A DNA stretch of 64,000 bases, from the NCBI GenBank assembly GCA_902523895.1, contig CABZAZ010000001.1:179211-243210 (forward strand), written 5' to 3'. The position numbers and the translations under genes were made by a program. The notes beneath the pieces are model-generated. The model was not told the origin of the DNA, did not search any database, and was given only the letters and a program-made list of their open reading frames with translations. Origin of the DNA: an uncultured Pelagibacteraceae bacterium. GTDB taxonomy: Bacteria; Pseudomonadota; Alphaproteobacteria; Pelagibacterales; Pelagibacteraceae. Of this stretch, positions 10,186-19,270 are shown in pieces; within the stretch, counting starts at the first letter, position 1; every line of letters begins with the position of its first letter.

Positions 10186-11544
10186 TTATTTTAATTGATT
10201 AAATAATTCTGGAGGTATTCCTTTATCAGACATACCTTTCAGATTTCCTTTTGACATCTTCTTCATCATTTCAGACATCATTTTAAATTGTTTCAACAAT
10301 TTATTGATAGTGGCTGGATCAGTTCCTGAGCCATTAGCAATTCTTTTTTTTCTAGAACCATCAATTATTTTTGGGTTCTCTCTTTCTTTTTTAGTCATTG
10401 ATAAAATTATAGCCTCATTTTTTGTAATAACACTCTCATCAATACCTGCAGCATCCATTTGAGATTTAACCTTTGAAACTCCTGGCATGAAAGACATGAT
10501 ACCTTCAATCCCTCCCATTTTTTTCATTTGTCTCAGTTGAGTTAAATAATCTTGCATTGAGAATTGTCCTTTTTTTAAATTTTCCTCTGTTTTTTTTATA
10601 TTTTCTTCCCCAAGATCTTGGGCTGCTTTTTCAACAAGAGAAACAATATCTCCCATTCCAAGAATTCTATTTGCAATTCTATCTGGGTGAAAAACTTCAA
10701 GATTTTCGATCTTTTCCCCAATACCTAAAAATTTAATTGGAACCTGTGAAACAAATTTCATACTTACAGCAGCCCCGCCTCTCGCATCACCATCTGCCCT
10801 TGTTAAAATAATTCCAGATAAATTTACTGTATTATTAAATTCTTTTGCTACTGATGCAGCTACTTGTCCAGTGAGAGAGTCAGCAACTAAAAACGTCTCC
10901 GCAGGTTTAATGGCATTTTCAATTTGTTTAATTTCACTCATCATCTGCAAATCTATTTGTGTTCTACCGGCAGTATCGAATAAGATAATATCTGCGCCAT
11001 TCAAGTTTGCTGCACTAATTGCTCTTTGACAAATATCACTGGGTTGTTGACCTTCAATTATTGGAAGAGTTAATATATTATTTTGTTCACCTAAAGATTT
11101 TAACTGCTCTTGAGCGGCTGGTCTGTAAATATCTAAACTGACCATCATTACTTTCTTTTTTTTTGTATTCTCTAAATATCTCGCAAGTTTAGCAGTTGTT
11201 GTTGTTTTACCAGAACCTTGTAGCCCGACGAGCATCATTGGCACTGGTGGAACTGCATTTAAATTTACATCATTATTTTTTTCACCTAAAAGATTAACTA
11301 ATTCATCATAAACAATTTTTACCACCATATCGCCGGGTGATGTTGATCTAATAATTTCTTGACCTAATGCTTTTGGTTTAACCTTTTCAATAAAATCTTT
11401 AGCAACTTCAAGAGACACATCAGCTTCTAATAAAGCTTGTCTTATTCCTCTCAATCCTTCATCAACCTGATTTTCATCAAGTGATGGGGTTTTTTTTAGA
11501 GAGGAAAAAACTTCCTCAAATTTATTTGTTAAGTTTTCAAACAT
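10186..11544 (-). CDS. ffh: signal recognition particle protein Ffh
   Basis: A 452-residue SRP GTPase that binds signal sequences of nascent membrane proteins and docks with FtsY. The N domain is followed by the G domain with GLQGSGKTTTTAKLARYL (P-loop), DTAGRTQID and TRADGDARGGAA, and then the Met-rich M domain with the RNA-binding SRKKRIANGSGT. I choose the ATG at 11544 (MFENLTNKF); the frame stays open nine codons further upstream, but that stretch belongs to the structured leader. It heads the rpsP-trmD-rplS run. ftsY is 1 kb away on the other strand. Confidence 0.97.
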   Translation of the reverse strand: MFENLTNKFEEVFSSLKKTPSLDENQVDEGLRGIRQALLEADVSLEVAKDFIEKVKPKALGQEIIRSTSPGDMVVKIVYDELVNLLGEKNNDVNLNAVPPVPMMLVGLQGSGKTTTTAKLARYLENTKKKKVMMVSLDIYRPAAQEQLKSLGEQNNILTLPIIEGQQPSDICQRAISAANLNGADIILFDTAGRTQIDLQMMSEIKQIENAIKPAETFLVADSLTGQVAASVAKEFNNTVNLSGIILTRADGDARGGAAVSMKFVSQVPIKFLGIGEKIENLEVFHPDRIANRILGMGDIVSLVEKAAQDLGEENIKKTEENLKKGQFSMQDYLTQLRQMKKMGGIEGIMSFMPGVSKVKSQMDAAGIDESVITKNEAIILSMTKKERENPKIIDGSRKKRIANGSGTDPATINKLLKQFKMMSEMMKKMSKGNLKGMSDKGIPPELFNQLK

Positions 11545-11557
11545 ATTTATTACACAC

Positions 11558-11653
11558 AGCAGTAATCGCACTAGTGGGCGAACCCTCGCTGACTAGTGTC
11601 GATCTCTTTGTTTCCAAAGACACCGCAAATTTAATGTTTTTGCGGAAACTGCC
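11558..11653 (-). promoter_or_regulatory. structured leader RNA of ffh (cloverleaf-like)
   Basis: Read on the minus strand, the 5' UTR of ffh folds by eye into three hairpins closed by a common helix. The closing helix is GGCAGT (11653-11648) with ACTGCT (11563-11558). Hairpin 1 pairs 11645-11639 with 11629-11623 (CCGCAAA/TTTGCGG). Hairpin 2 is TCTTTG-GAAA-CAAAGA (11620-11605), with a GNRA tetraloop. Hairpin 3 pairs CACTAGT (11598-11592) with ACTAGTG (11575-11569) and contains an inner GCGA/TCGC helix. It is much more GC-rich than its surroundings. A candidate cis-regulatory RNA preceding ffh has been described for Candidatus Pelagibacter ubique; I equate the two from position and character, not from an alignment. 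Confidence 0.75.
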
Positions 11654-11657
11654 ACAA

Positions 11658-11686
11658 ACTATAATAGAGGTTCAAAAAGTCAATAA
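11658..11686 (-). promoter_or_regulatory. possible promoter of the ffh operon
   Basis: On the minus strand TTATTG (11686-11681) and TATAGT (11663-11658) are 17 bp apart and would place the transcription start at the closing helix of the leader RNA. An overlapping TTGACT at 11683-11678 resembles a better -35 but has only 14 bp spacing. This is a visual call only. Confidence 0.3.
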
Positions 11687-11705
11687 ATAAGTTAAATAAC
11701 TATAT

Positions 11706-12530
11706 ATGGACATCAAAGCTTTTAAAATGGACGGATTGGGTAATGATTTTGTGATAATCGATAATAGAGAAAAAATTACCAATTTGACAAAAGATCAGAT
11801 AGTAAAAATTTGTGACAGAAGTTTTATTGGCTGTGATCAACTAATATTTATTGAGACAGATAGTTCTGCAGATGCAAATTTAAGATTTTTTAATTCAGAT
11901 GGAGGAGAGTCTGGAGCATGTGGAAATGGAACTAGATGTGTTGCAAATTTGATTTCAAATGAAAAAAATAACAAGTCAATAATTTTAAATACGCTATCTG
12001 GAAAACTAAAATCTGAAATTTTAGAAAAAAAAATTGTTACAACAGAAATTGGGAAAGCAAAGTTAAAATGGGATGAAATACCTTTATCAAAAGAAATGGA
12101 TACAAAAAACTTAAATATCAAAATTATTGATACAAATAATAATGAGTACTTAGGTGGCACTGCGATTAATGTGGGTAACCCACATATTGTTTTTTTTGTT
12201 AAAAAGATTGAGGATTTCAATATAGAGAAAATTGGCCCTGAGATAGAAAATCACGAAATCTTCCCAGAAAAATGTAACGTAACGATTGCGCAAATTATTA
12301 ATAAAAATTTGATCAAAGTAAAAGTTTGGGAAAGAGGAGCTGGTCTTACTAAAGCTTGCGGAACTGCAGCGTGTGCTACAGCATATGCAGGTAAATTAAA
12401 TAATCTTTCAGAAAATAAAACTGATATAGAGTTTGCAACTGGAAAATTATCAATTTCTATAGATGAAAATGATTCTATTCACATGAAAGGACCTGTTTCA
12501 AATATTAAAGAAATAAATATAAAATTGTAA
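11706..12530 (+). CDS. dapF: diaminopimelate epimerase
   Basis: A 274-residue PLP-independent racemase converting LL- to meso-diaminopimelate for lysine and peptidoglycan synthesis. Both catalytic cysteines are present: Cys72 in ESGACGNGTRCVA and Cys218 in TKACGTAACAT. The start MDIKAFKMDGLGNDFV is typical. Its TAA overlaps the ATG of ftsY by one base (TAATG), so the two are coupled. It is divergent from ffh. Confidence 0.97.
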   Translation: MDIKAFKMDGLGNDFVIIDNREKITNLTKDQIVKICDRSFIGCDQLIFIETDSSADANLRFFNSDGGESGACGNGTRCVANLISNEKNNKSIILNTLSGKLKSEILEKKIVTTEIGKAKLKWDEIPLSKEMDTKNLNIKIIDTNNNEYLGGTAINVGNPHIVFFVKKIEDFNIEKIGPEIENHEIFPEKCNVTIAQIINKNLIKVKVWERGAGLTKACGTAACATAYAGKLNNLSENKTDIEFATGKLSISIDENDSIHMKGPVSNIKEINIKL

Positions 12531-13447
12531 TGGGAATCTTTGATAAATTTAAAATCGGATTTAAGAAAAGTGCATCAGCGTTTACATCAGGACTTAAAGA
12601 AATAATTGTCAAAAAAGAAATTAATGACGAAAATTTAAATAAAATTGAGGAATTTTTAATTCAATCAGATGTGGGAGTTGAAGCTGCCTCTGAAATTAAA
12701 GAAATAATTTCTAGAAAAAAAATTGATCCAAATAAAGAACTATCTAAAGAGATAAAGTCTATTTTAAAAGAATACATAATTTCTTTGATGAAACCTTTAG
12801 AAAATAAATCCTTTTTCGAGAAAAAAGAAAAGCTTAATGCAACATTAATTTCTGGGGTAAACGGCGTTGGGAAAACAACAACTATCGGTAAAATAGGAAA
12901 GATATTAAGGAAGAACGGCAGTAAAGTCATATTTGCAGCTTCAGATACATTTCGTGCCGCTGCAATTGAACAACTAGAAAATTGGGCAAGTAAAGTAGAT
13001 GTTCAAATTGTAAAATCATCTCAAGGAGCTGATCCCGCCTCAGTTGCTTTTAAAGCAGTAGATGAAGCTATTAAAAATAATTTTGATCAAGTTTTAATAG
13101 ATACTGCGGGACGACTCCAAAATAAAAAAAATTTAATGGAAGAATATAAAAAGATAGCGAATGTCACAAAAAAAATAGATCCCAACGCGCCTCATAATGT
13201 TATCTTAATTTTAGACGCAACCTCAGGACAAAATGTATTAAATCAAGTCGAAGAATTTAACAAAATCATCCCAATAACTGGTATCGTGATGACAAAATTA
13301 GATGGCACAGCCAAAGGAGGAATTTTGTTAGCACTAGCAAAAAAATATAAAATTCCAATTATTGCGCTAGGCTTGGGTGAAAAAGAAGACGACTTACAGT
13401 TGTTCGAAGCAGAAAAATTTGCTGAGGCTTTTACTCAAATTAATTGA
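12530..13447 (+). CDS. ftsY: SRP receptor GTPase FtsY
   Basis: A 305-residue protein consisting only of the N and G domains, without the long acidic A domain found in enterobacteria, as is common in alphaproteobacteria. The G motifs GVNGVGKTTTIGKIG, DTFRAAAIEQL, DTAGRLQNK and TKLDGTAKGG are all seen. FtsY receives the Ffh-ribosome complex at the membrane. It is coupled to dapF by a 1-bp overlap, and its 3' end overlaps the convergent downstream gene by 8 bp. Confidence 0.97.
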   Translation: MGIFDKFKIGFKKSASAFTSGLKEIIVKKEINDENLNKIEEFLIQSDVGVEAASEIKEIISRKKIDPNKELSKEIKSILKEYIISLMKPLENKSFFEKKEKLNATLISGVNGVGKTTTIGKIGKILRKNGSKVIFAASDTFRAAAIEQLENWASKVDVQIVKSSQGADPASVAFKAVDEAIKNNFDQVLIDTAGRLQNKKNLMEEYKKIANVTKKIDPNAPHNVILILDATSGQNVLNQVEEFNKIIPITGIVMTKLDGTAKGGILLALAKKYKIPIIALGLGEKEDDLQLFEAEKFAEAFTQIN

Positions 13448-14003
13448 TTAAATTGCTAGAAATCAAAGGCTTGTAGATATTACATTTATAATTATCATCA
13501 AATTTATAATGACCACAATCTCTAGAAAATGAGGAGATTATAAAGTCGAATTTACCCGAGGTTGGATAAAGCTCTAGTTTTTTACTGGCAATATCATATT
13601 TAAAATTAGCCCTTAAACTTTTCACGGCGCTAATCAATACTAATGTTTTATCGTCTTTTAATAAATAATATGCAAAATCATCTGGAAACACTGGAAAATC
13701 ATATTCTTGTAAAAGATATTTAGCTTGAGAAGGAAACCACTCATAAGAAATTAGAGGTGAAGAGGACTTTGTCAAATGATTATAAATATAAAGATCCTTT
13801 GGATAATCATTTATATAATTTTCATTTTCGCCTCTTGCTAAAATAGATTTTTCTCTACCTTTAAAATATAAACTAAATTCTTTGTTATGTGAATCCATGT
13901 GATCTATGTGAAATAAATCGTCTGGTTGAAAAAATTCATCTTGTGAATAAACGTTGGTAGTAAAAACAAAGAACGCAATAAACAAAACAGATAATCTTTT
14001 CAT
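13440..14003 (-). CDS. secreted hypothetical protein
   Basis: A 187-residue protein with a clear signal peptide (MKRLSVLFIAFFVFTTNVYSQ, cleavage probably after YSQ or NVYS), so periplasmic. The remainder is rich in Asp, Tyr and Lys. The mature part has two cysteines, in DCGHYKF and NYKC, 12 residues apart and possibly disulfide-bonded. I do not recognise the family. It is convergent with ftsY (8-bp overlap) and stands 49 bp from the next gene upstream. Confidence 0.7.
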   Translation of the reverse strand: MKRLSVLFIAFFVFTTNVYSQDEFFQPDDLFHIDHMDSHNKEFSLYFKGREKSILARGENENYINDYPKDLYIYNHLTKSSSPLISYEWFPSQAKYLLQEYDFPVFPDDFAYYLLKDDKTLVLISAVKSLRANFKYDIASKKLELYPTSGKFDFIISSFSRDCGHYKFDDNYKCNIYKPLISSNLIN

Positions 14004-14052
14004 TATCTTTTAATAAAATCAAAATCTGAAGTATATTTGTTGATATTGTGGC

Positions 14053-14871
14053 TTAATTTAAACTTTTTAAAAATGAGTTAAGGGCATTAACAAGGTTTTC
14101 ATCATACTCCATCATATGATTGTCATGTTTTGTAAAATAAGAGTATTTCGGTTCATTAGCTTTTTCATACATTTTTTTTCCCATAAAAAATGGAACAATT
14201 TGATCAGCCTCACCGTGCATTATTAAAATTGGAACATTTATATTCTTAATTTTACTTTTATTATCAAATTTATCTTTCAATAATAAACTTACAGGTACAT
14301 ACGGATAAAATGTTTTGGCTGCATCAATCATAGAAGTAAAAGGAGTTTCCAATACAACGCCAGCAAAATTTTTATTTTGTGACAAATGAGTTGCAACACC
14401 AGTTCCTAATGACTCACCATAAATAACAATATTTTCTTCCTTTACACCTTTTCTAACTAGCCAGTTTATTCCACTTCTTCCATCTTTATAAAGGCCTTCC
14501 TCAGATGGTTTACCTTTATTGCCACTAAAGCCTCTCCAGGCAATTATTAAAAAATTAACATCCATTTTATGGAAATGGTTTAATTTATGAATTCTATTTT
14601 CAAGGGAACCGGCATTTCCATGAAAAAATAAAACTGTTTTATATTTTTCTAAGTCTTTTTCATGAAACCAGCCCAATAAATCAATTTTATCCTCCGTCTT
14701 AATTTTTACTTTTTCAATAGGGACTGATATTTGATCACCAGAATAATTATTTTCATTAGGATGATATAATAAATTTCTCTGATAAAAATATAAAAAAACT
14801 AAGATTAAAAAATAGACAAAAATAACTATTTGAAAAAATAACAACAAAATATTCCTAAACTTTTTTAACAT
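14053..14871 (-). CDS. membrane-anchored alpha/beta hydrolase (BEM46/ABHD13-like)
   Basis: A 272-residue protein with one N-terminal membrane segment (about residues 8-30) followed by YHPNENNY and an alpha/beta hydrolase domain. Visible are FFHGNAGSLENR (oxyanion region), the nucleophile elbow IYGESLGTG (Ser), MHGEADQIVPF (acid) and the terminal KHDNHMMEY (His). This arrangement fits the BEM46/YfhR group of anchored serine hydrolases, whose substrates are poorly known. Its start overlaps the end of the upstream transporter gene by 17 bp. Confidence 0.82.
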   Translation of the reverse strand: MLKKFRNILLLFFQIVIFVYFLILVFLYFYQRNLLYHPNENNYSGDQISVPIEKVKIKTEDKIDLLGWFHEKDLEKYKTVLFFHGNAGSLENRIHKLNHFHKMDVNFLIIAWRGFSGNKGKPSEEGLYKDGRSGINWLVRKGVKEENIVIYGESLGTGVATHLSQNKNFAGVVLETPFTSMIDAAKTFYPYVPVSLLLKDKFDNKSKIKNINVPILIMHGEADQIVPFFMGKKMYEKANEPKYSYFTKHDNHMMEYDENLVNALNSFLKSLN

Positions 14872-15760
14872 TTTTTTTCTTTGCTAAGTATATGCCAAAA
14901 AATACCAGGATTGTTCCGATGAAATGATAATTTTCAAATTTTTCATCAAATAAAAAATAACCATAAATTGCTCCGTAGACTGTAAAAACGTAAAGAGTGA
15001 AACCTGTTAAAGACGCACCTAATTTTTTTTGGGCAACAGTGTAAAGTGTAAAAGCAATTATTCCTGGCGAAATAGCAGCAAAGATTACCCAAAAATAAAA
15101 TTCAGGCATAAAAACTGTCTGTTTATAAAATATTTCCTCACCTATATAGAACGGTAATAAACTTAAAGCTCCAAAAAATGATATTAAGGTAAATCTTTCA
15201 AAAATTTTTAGTTCTGAATTCCAATAAAACAAGTAAATTGAATATAATGCCCATCCAATAGCGGCAGCCAACATCCATAAATCACCGATAGTAAATTGTA
15301 AATTAATTAATAAATTTAAATCTCCTTTTATAATAATTGTAAAGACTCCTATCAAACATGCAATTAATCCAATTATTTTCGTTAAATTTATTTTTTCATG
15401 AAAAAAAAAGTATGAAATCAAAATTATGAACACAGGTGAAGATGTATAAATAATTCCCATATTTGTTACAGTTGTAGTTTCGCCTGCCAAAAATGGAAAG
15501 GCCCCGCATACTCCACATCCCATTGAGCCTAAAAAAAATAATTTTTTATATTCTTTTTTAATAATCTTAAAATTTTTTTTTAATGTTATGTATGTGAAAG
15601 GTAATAATATCAAAAAAACTAGTGTCCATCTCCAAAAAGCTAATGATATTGGAGGTACAAACTCGACACCACCTCTAGCTACAACAAGATTACTAGCCAT
15701 AAAAATTGGCTGAATAAATAATAAGGAAAATGAAAAAAAATTTTTTTTCGAATTATTCAA
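14855..15760 (-). CDS. EamA/DMT-family transporter
   Basis: A 301-residue integral membrane protein with about ten hydrophobic segments and two EamA repeats. Each repeat includes the typical PVFIILISYFFFHEKI or FFGIYLAKK-like region at the end of a half. Members of the drug/metabolite transporter superfamily export or import small metabolites; the substrate cannot be read from sequence. It overlaps the downstream hydrolase by 17 bp, suggesting a two-gene unit. Confidence 0.88.
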   Translation of the reverse strand: MNNSKKNFFSFSLLFIQPIFMASNLVVARGGVEFVPPISLAFWRWTLVFLILLPFTYITLKKNFKIIKKEYKKLFFLGSMGCGVCGAFPFLAGETTTVTNMGIIYTSSPVFIILISYFFFHEKINLTKIIGLIACLIGVFTIIIKGDLNLLINLQFTIGDLWMLAAAIGWALYSIYLFYWNSELKIFERFTLISFFGALSLLPFYIGEEIFYKQTVFMPEFYFWVIFAAISPGIIAFTLYTVAQKKLGASLTGFTLYVFTVYGAIYGYFLFDEKFENYHFIGTILVFFGIYLAKKKNVKKV

Positions 15761-15771
15761 TTTACGACAAA

Positions 15772-15948
15772 TTAACTTTTATCAAAGAAGGCTTCGTAAA
15801 TCATCATTATGATGGCAGCACCCATCAACAAATAAACCGGTATTACATCTAAAAAACCGATCATCATTGATCTAGTAAGAGTAGTAGCTAGACCAATTAA
15901 AAAGAAAACAGCAAATGACAAACCTATTATTGTTGTTATTTTATTCAT
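15772..15948 (-). CDS. small two-helix membrane protein
   Basis: A 58-residue protein beginning MNKITTIIGLSFAVFF, with two hydrophobic segments (about 5-24 and 32-52). I use the ATG at 15948 rather than an upstream in-frame start that would overlap the amidase gene by 38 bp. The chosen start lies 4 bp after the amidase stop. No family is recognised. Its position at the end of the TRAP/amidase run suggests co-transcription. Confidence 0.6.
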   Translation of the reverse strand: MNKITTIIGLSFAVFFLIGLATTLTRSMMIGFLDVIPVYLLMGAAIIMMIYEAFFDKS

Positions 15949-15952
15949 ACAA

Positions 15953-17281
15953 TTAATCCTGACACTCCTTTTCAAGCCAATTAGCAACACCTAAAAATCT
16001 ATGATCATCATATTTGTTGCCAATTAATTGAACTCCTAATGGTAGATTATTTTCACCCTCAAGTAAAGGCAGTGATATGCAAGGGGTACCTAGATAAGAC
16101 CAGACTTTGTTAAATTCTGCTGTTCCTGTACTCTTTAATCCTTTAGGTGCAACACCTGGACTAGATGGCGATAATACTCCGTGATAATCTTCAAATACTT
16201 CTTCATAAGACTCATAACTTCTTTTCATAAAATCAATTGCCTCGGCGTATTCTTTTGCGGTGTACTTATTTCCATTTGAAATAGCATCCTGCATATACTT
16301 TGAAAGTTTCTTTTTAAATTTTTGATAATAAATAGAAAAATTATTTGCTAAGTCTGTTTCATGAATAATTTGGTGATATTTGTGTATATCCTTAAAATAT
16401 GAGGGAGTATCAAATATCTCAATATTTTTTTTAAAAGATTTAATAAAATATTCAAAAGACTCTCGCGATTTTTTATCAATTATTTTCCAATGATCAGTTT
16501 TATAAAAAATAAACTTAGGCTCAAAAATTGGACCTTTCTTAGTTTCAGTTAAAATATTTTCTGTAGAGTAATGAATTGTAGCTGGATCATATTTATCTTT
16601 CTTTATCAATACCTTTGCTAACATAGCTACATCTTCAACTTTACGACCAAACATTCCAATTTGATCTAGGCTGTATGAGGTTCTTAGAACTCCGTTTCTT
16701 GAAATAAGTCCATAGCTTGGTTTATAACCAACCACACCACAATAAGATGCTGGTCTTATTACTGATCCTCCTGTCTGAGAGCCGATAGAGGCTGGTGCCA
16801 TAAAGGAAGCAACCGTAGCTGCTGATCCACTAGATGAACCCCCCGGTGTTCTATCTTTATCGTGAGGATTAGTTGTTGCTGGAGGTCCTAAGTAGGCAAG
16901 TTCTGAGGTTGCTGTTTTGCCCATAACAATTGCTCCTGATGCATGAAGCAAATCAATTATTTCAGCATTTTGAGAATATGATTTTCCTTTCCTGATTATA
17001 GTTCCACACTCAGTAGGCATATCAACAGTTCCAATAATATCTTTAACTGCTATCGGCACACCATGCAATGGTCCTACTGGTTTTCCTGATCTTCTATGAT
17101 CATCAGCCTCAGTTGCTTTTTCTAATAAAACTTTTTTATCAAAATGTGCCCAGGCTTTTACATCTTTTTCAAACTTATCTATTCGTTCAATATATTTTTC
17201 ACAAACTTCGACTGATGTGAGTTGGGCATCTTTTATTTTTTTTGCTAGTTCTTCAAGACTTAAAGAAAATATATCTGTCAT
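15953..17281 (-). CDS. amidase-signature family hydrolase
   Basis: A 442-residue amidase-signature enzyme. The Ser-cisSer-Lys triad is visible as Lys80 (GVPIAVKD), Ser149 (TPGGSSSGSAA) and Ser173 (QTGGSVIRPAS). It resembles GatA, but no gatB or gatC is nearby, and the start (FSLSLEELAKKIKDAQLTSVEVCEKYIERI) is that of stand-alone amidases. It hydrolyses an unknown amide. It lies 6 bp downstream of dctM, so it may process a substrate brought in by that TRAP transporter. Confidence 0.88.
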   Translation of the reverse strand: MTDIFSLSLEELAKKIKDAQLTSVEVCEKYIERIDKFEKDVKAWAHFDKKVLLEKATEADDHRRSGKPVGPLHGVPIAVKDIIGTVDMPTECGTIIRKGKSYSQNAEIIDLLHASGAIVMGKTATSELAYLGPPATTNPHDKDRTPGGSSSGSAATVASFMAPASIGSQTGGSVIRPASYCGVVGYKPSYGLISRNGVLRTSYSLDQIGMFGRKVEDVAMLAKVLIKKDKYDPATIHYSTENILTETKKGPIFEPKFIFYKTDHWKIIDKKSRESFEYFIKSFKKNIEIFDTPSYFKDIHKYHQIIHETDLANNFSIYYQKFKKKLSKYMQDAISNGNKYTAKEYAEAIDFMKRSYESYEEVFEDYHGVLSPSSPGVAPKGLKSTGTAEFNKVWSYLGTPCISLPLLEGENNLPLGVQLIGNKYDDHRFLGVANWLEKECQD

Positions 17282-17287
17282 TTAAAA

Positions 17288-18649
17288 TTAATTTGCAAAT
17301 AATGTCTCTGGTAACCAAAGTGCTATTCCTGGGAATAAATACATTAGAACCATCGCTAAAATTACAATTCCTAAGAAAGGCATTATTCCCCCAAAAATTT
17401 GCATAAGTTCAACATTCTTTGATTGAACTCCTTTCAAATAATATGCTGACATTGCCATGGGGGGTGTCAAAAATGAGGTTTGTAGGTTTAAAGCGATTAG
17501 CATTGCAAAAAAATATGGGTTAACACCAAAAAATTCAACTAATGGTAAAAATATCGGCACAAATATAATTAATATCTCTGTCCATTCTAGAGGCCAGCCT
17601 AATAAAAATATAATTAATTGGGTAATAACTAAAAACTGCCAAGGTTGTAAATTTAAAGATTTAAAAAAATGCTCAAAAACTTCATGGCCACCTAAATATG
17701 AAAATACTGAGGCAAAAGTCCAAGATCCAATAAATAACCACATGATCATTGCTGTTGTTTTTGCTGTAAGAAAAACTGACTCTTTAAAATTTTTCCATTT
17801 AAGTGTTTTATAAAAATATGAGAGCACTAATGAACCAAATGCACCAACAGCGGCTGCCTCTGCCGGAGTTGCTATACCTGCAAGTATTGTTCCTAAAACT
17901 AAGATTATTAAAGAAAACAATGGTAAGAAAGAAACCAAAACCTCTTTCATAATTACCGCAGTAGGAGGTATCTCCTCTGCTGCAGGTTTTGGAGCTATCG
18001 AAGGATTCATCCAAGCCCTAAATATTGCATAACCAATATAAAGTCCTGCCAACATTAATCCTGGGAAAATTGCAGCTGCAAATAATCGTAAAGGCGACAA
18101 TTGGGCAATTACAGAATAGACAATCAACATAATGCTAGGTGGAATTAAAATTCCTAGACAACCTCCTGAACAAATAATTCCAGATGCAAATTTTTTATCA
18201 TAACCAGCTTTAATCATTGCTGGCCAAGCGAGAAGACCCATTAACGTTACTACTGCTCCTATGATACCTGTAGCAGTTGAAAATAGTGCACAAGTAATAA
18301 GCGCAGCAACTGCCATTGAAGCTGGAAGTTTGTGAGATGCTAATCTTATTGCAAAAAATAACTTTGCAACAATCCCAGCTCTTTCAACTAAATATCCCAT
18401 AAATAAAAAGAGGGGGACTGCGGTCAACACATTGTTATCCATTACAGTATAAGTATTTTGAACAAAGAGTTGAAATATCCTGTTATCAAATAGATGCTCC
18501 ATCTTAGTCGGATCAAAATAAGCGTAGTATCCAAAACCTAAACCCATTGCCATTAGAGTGAACGCAATAGGAAAACCTAATAAGACAGCAAATAGAAATA
18601 TTCCCATCATCATAATTGCTACTTCTGGATTTGTTAAACTAAATAACAT
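17288..18649 (-). CDS. dctM: TRAP transporter large membrane subunit DctM
   Basis: A 453-residue inner-membrane protein with about 12-14 hydrophobic segments. PLFLFMGYLVERAG, ICSGGCLGILIPPSIMLIVYSV and LGWPLEWTEILIIFVPIFLP are characteristic of the DctM Na+-coupled permease domain. It starts inside the end of dctQ (11-bp overlap). With the DctQ and DctP genes upstream it forms a complete tripartite uptake system. Confidence 0.95.
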   Translation of the reverse strand: MLFSLTNPEVAIMMMGIFLFAVLLGFPIAFTLMAMGLGFGYYAYFDPTKMEHLFDNRIFQLFVQNTYTVMDNNVLTAVPLFLFMGYLVERAGIVAKLFFAIRLASHKLPASMAVAALITCALFSTATGIIGAVVTLMGLLAWPAMIKAGYDKKFASGIICSGGCLGILIPPSIMLIVYSVIAQLSPLRLFAAAIFPGLMLAGLYIGYAIFRAWMNPSIAPKPAAEEIPPTAVIMKEVLVSFLPLFSLIILVLGTILAGIATPAEAAAVGAFGSLVLSYFYKTLKWKNFKESVFLTAKTTAMIMWLFIGSWTFASVFSYLGGHEVFEHFFKSLNLQPWQFLVITQLIIFLLGWPLEWTEILIIFVPIFLPLVEFFGVNPYFFAMLIALNLQTSFLTPPMAMSAYYLKGVQSKNVELMQIFGGIMPFLGIVILAMVLMYLFPGIALWLPETLFAN

Positions 18650-19232
18650 CTTCTTTGTTTCCTTGTTGTGAAGTTCTCATTAATACTTTTTCAGTTTCCT
18701 CAGCATCACGCTCTGTTCCTCTTTCAGGCCAACTACCTGTTTGAATACAGATTATACATCTAAATACCTCACCAATTCCTTGGAGTGTTAAAAGTGTTCC
18801 AGATAATGGTATTAAAGATTTTGCCATATAAATTTGAATTTGTGCAGGACTATTCCAACTTGTTTCTTTAATTTTCCATGCTAATGCTGCATATTCGTAA
18901 CCATAAAAAGCTAAAGCAATAACGCCAGGGAAGAAGAAAATAAAATATAAAACAACATCTATCCAAGCTTGTGTTCTCTGAGAAAATAATCTGTATATAA
19001 CATCTCCTCTAACATGTGCTTCAGTGCATAAAGTATAAGCTCCTGCCATCATAAAAATTGCACCATACATCTGAAGACTAAAATCGAAATTCCATAAGGT
19101 TGGGGCATTCAAAGCATACGCCATAAAAACTTCATAGCATGTTCCACCCATCAAAATTACTATACACCACGAGAATGCTTTACCCATTGAGACACTCAAA
19201 CGATCAGCGAATTTTATGTAAGATCTCATCAT
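18639..19232 (-). CDS. dctQ: TRAP transporter small membrane subunit DctQ
   Basis: A 197-residue membrane protein with four hydrophobic segments and the family-typical arrangement LWNFDFSLQMYGAIFMMAGAYTL then ahvRGDVIYRLFSQR. It is at the larger end for DctQ, with a charged C-terminal tail (ERGTERDAEETEKVL). It overlaps dctM by 11 bp. It is separated from dctP by 85 bp containing a strong terminator-like hairpin, so membrane subunits are probably made at a lower level than the binding protein. Confidence 0.92.
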   Translation of the reverse strand: MMRSYIKFADRLSVSMGKAFSWCIVILMGGTCYEVFMAYALNAPTLWNFDFSLQMYGAIFMMAGAYTLCTEAHVRGDVIYRLFSQRTQAWIDVVLYFIFFFPGVIALAFYGYEYAALAWKIKETSWNSPAQIQIYMAKSLIPLSGTLLTLQGIGEVFRCIICIQTGSWPERGTERDAEETEKVLMRTSQQGNKEDVI

Positions 19233-19270
19233 AGATATAGACTCTTATTGAATTGTTCTAAATTAATCAA

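Noticed and set aside
11545..11660. SRP (4.5S) RNA gene next to ffh
   Set aside because: The conserved GGAAGGAAGCAG-type apical loop is not present on either strand. The fold is a multi-branched leader rather than one long hairpin.
13440..13447. Possible frameshift where ftsY and the next gene overlap
   Set aside because: They are convergent genes with an 8-bp 3' overlap; both proteins end normally.
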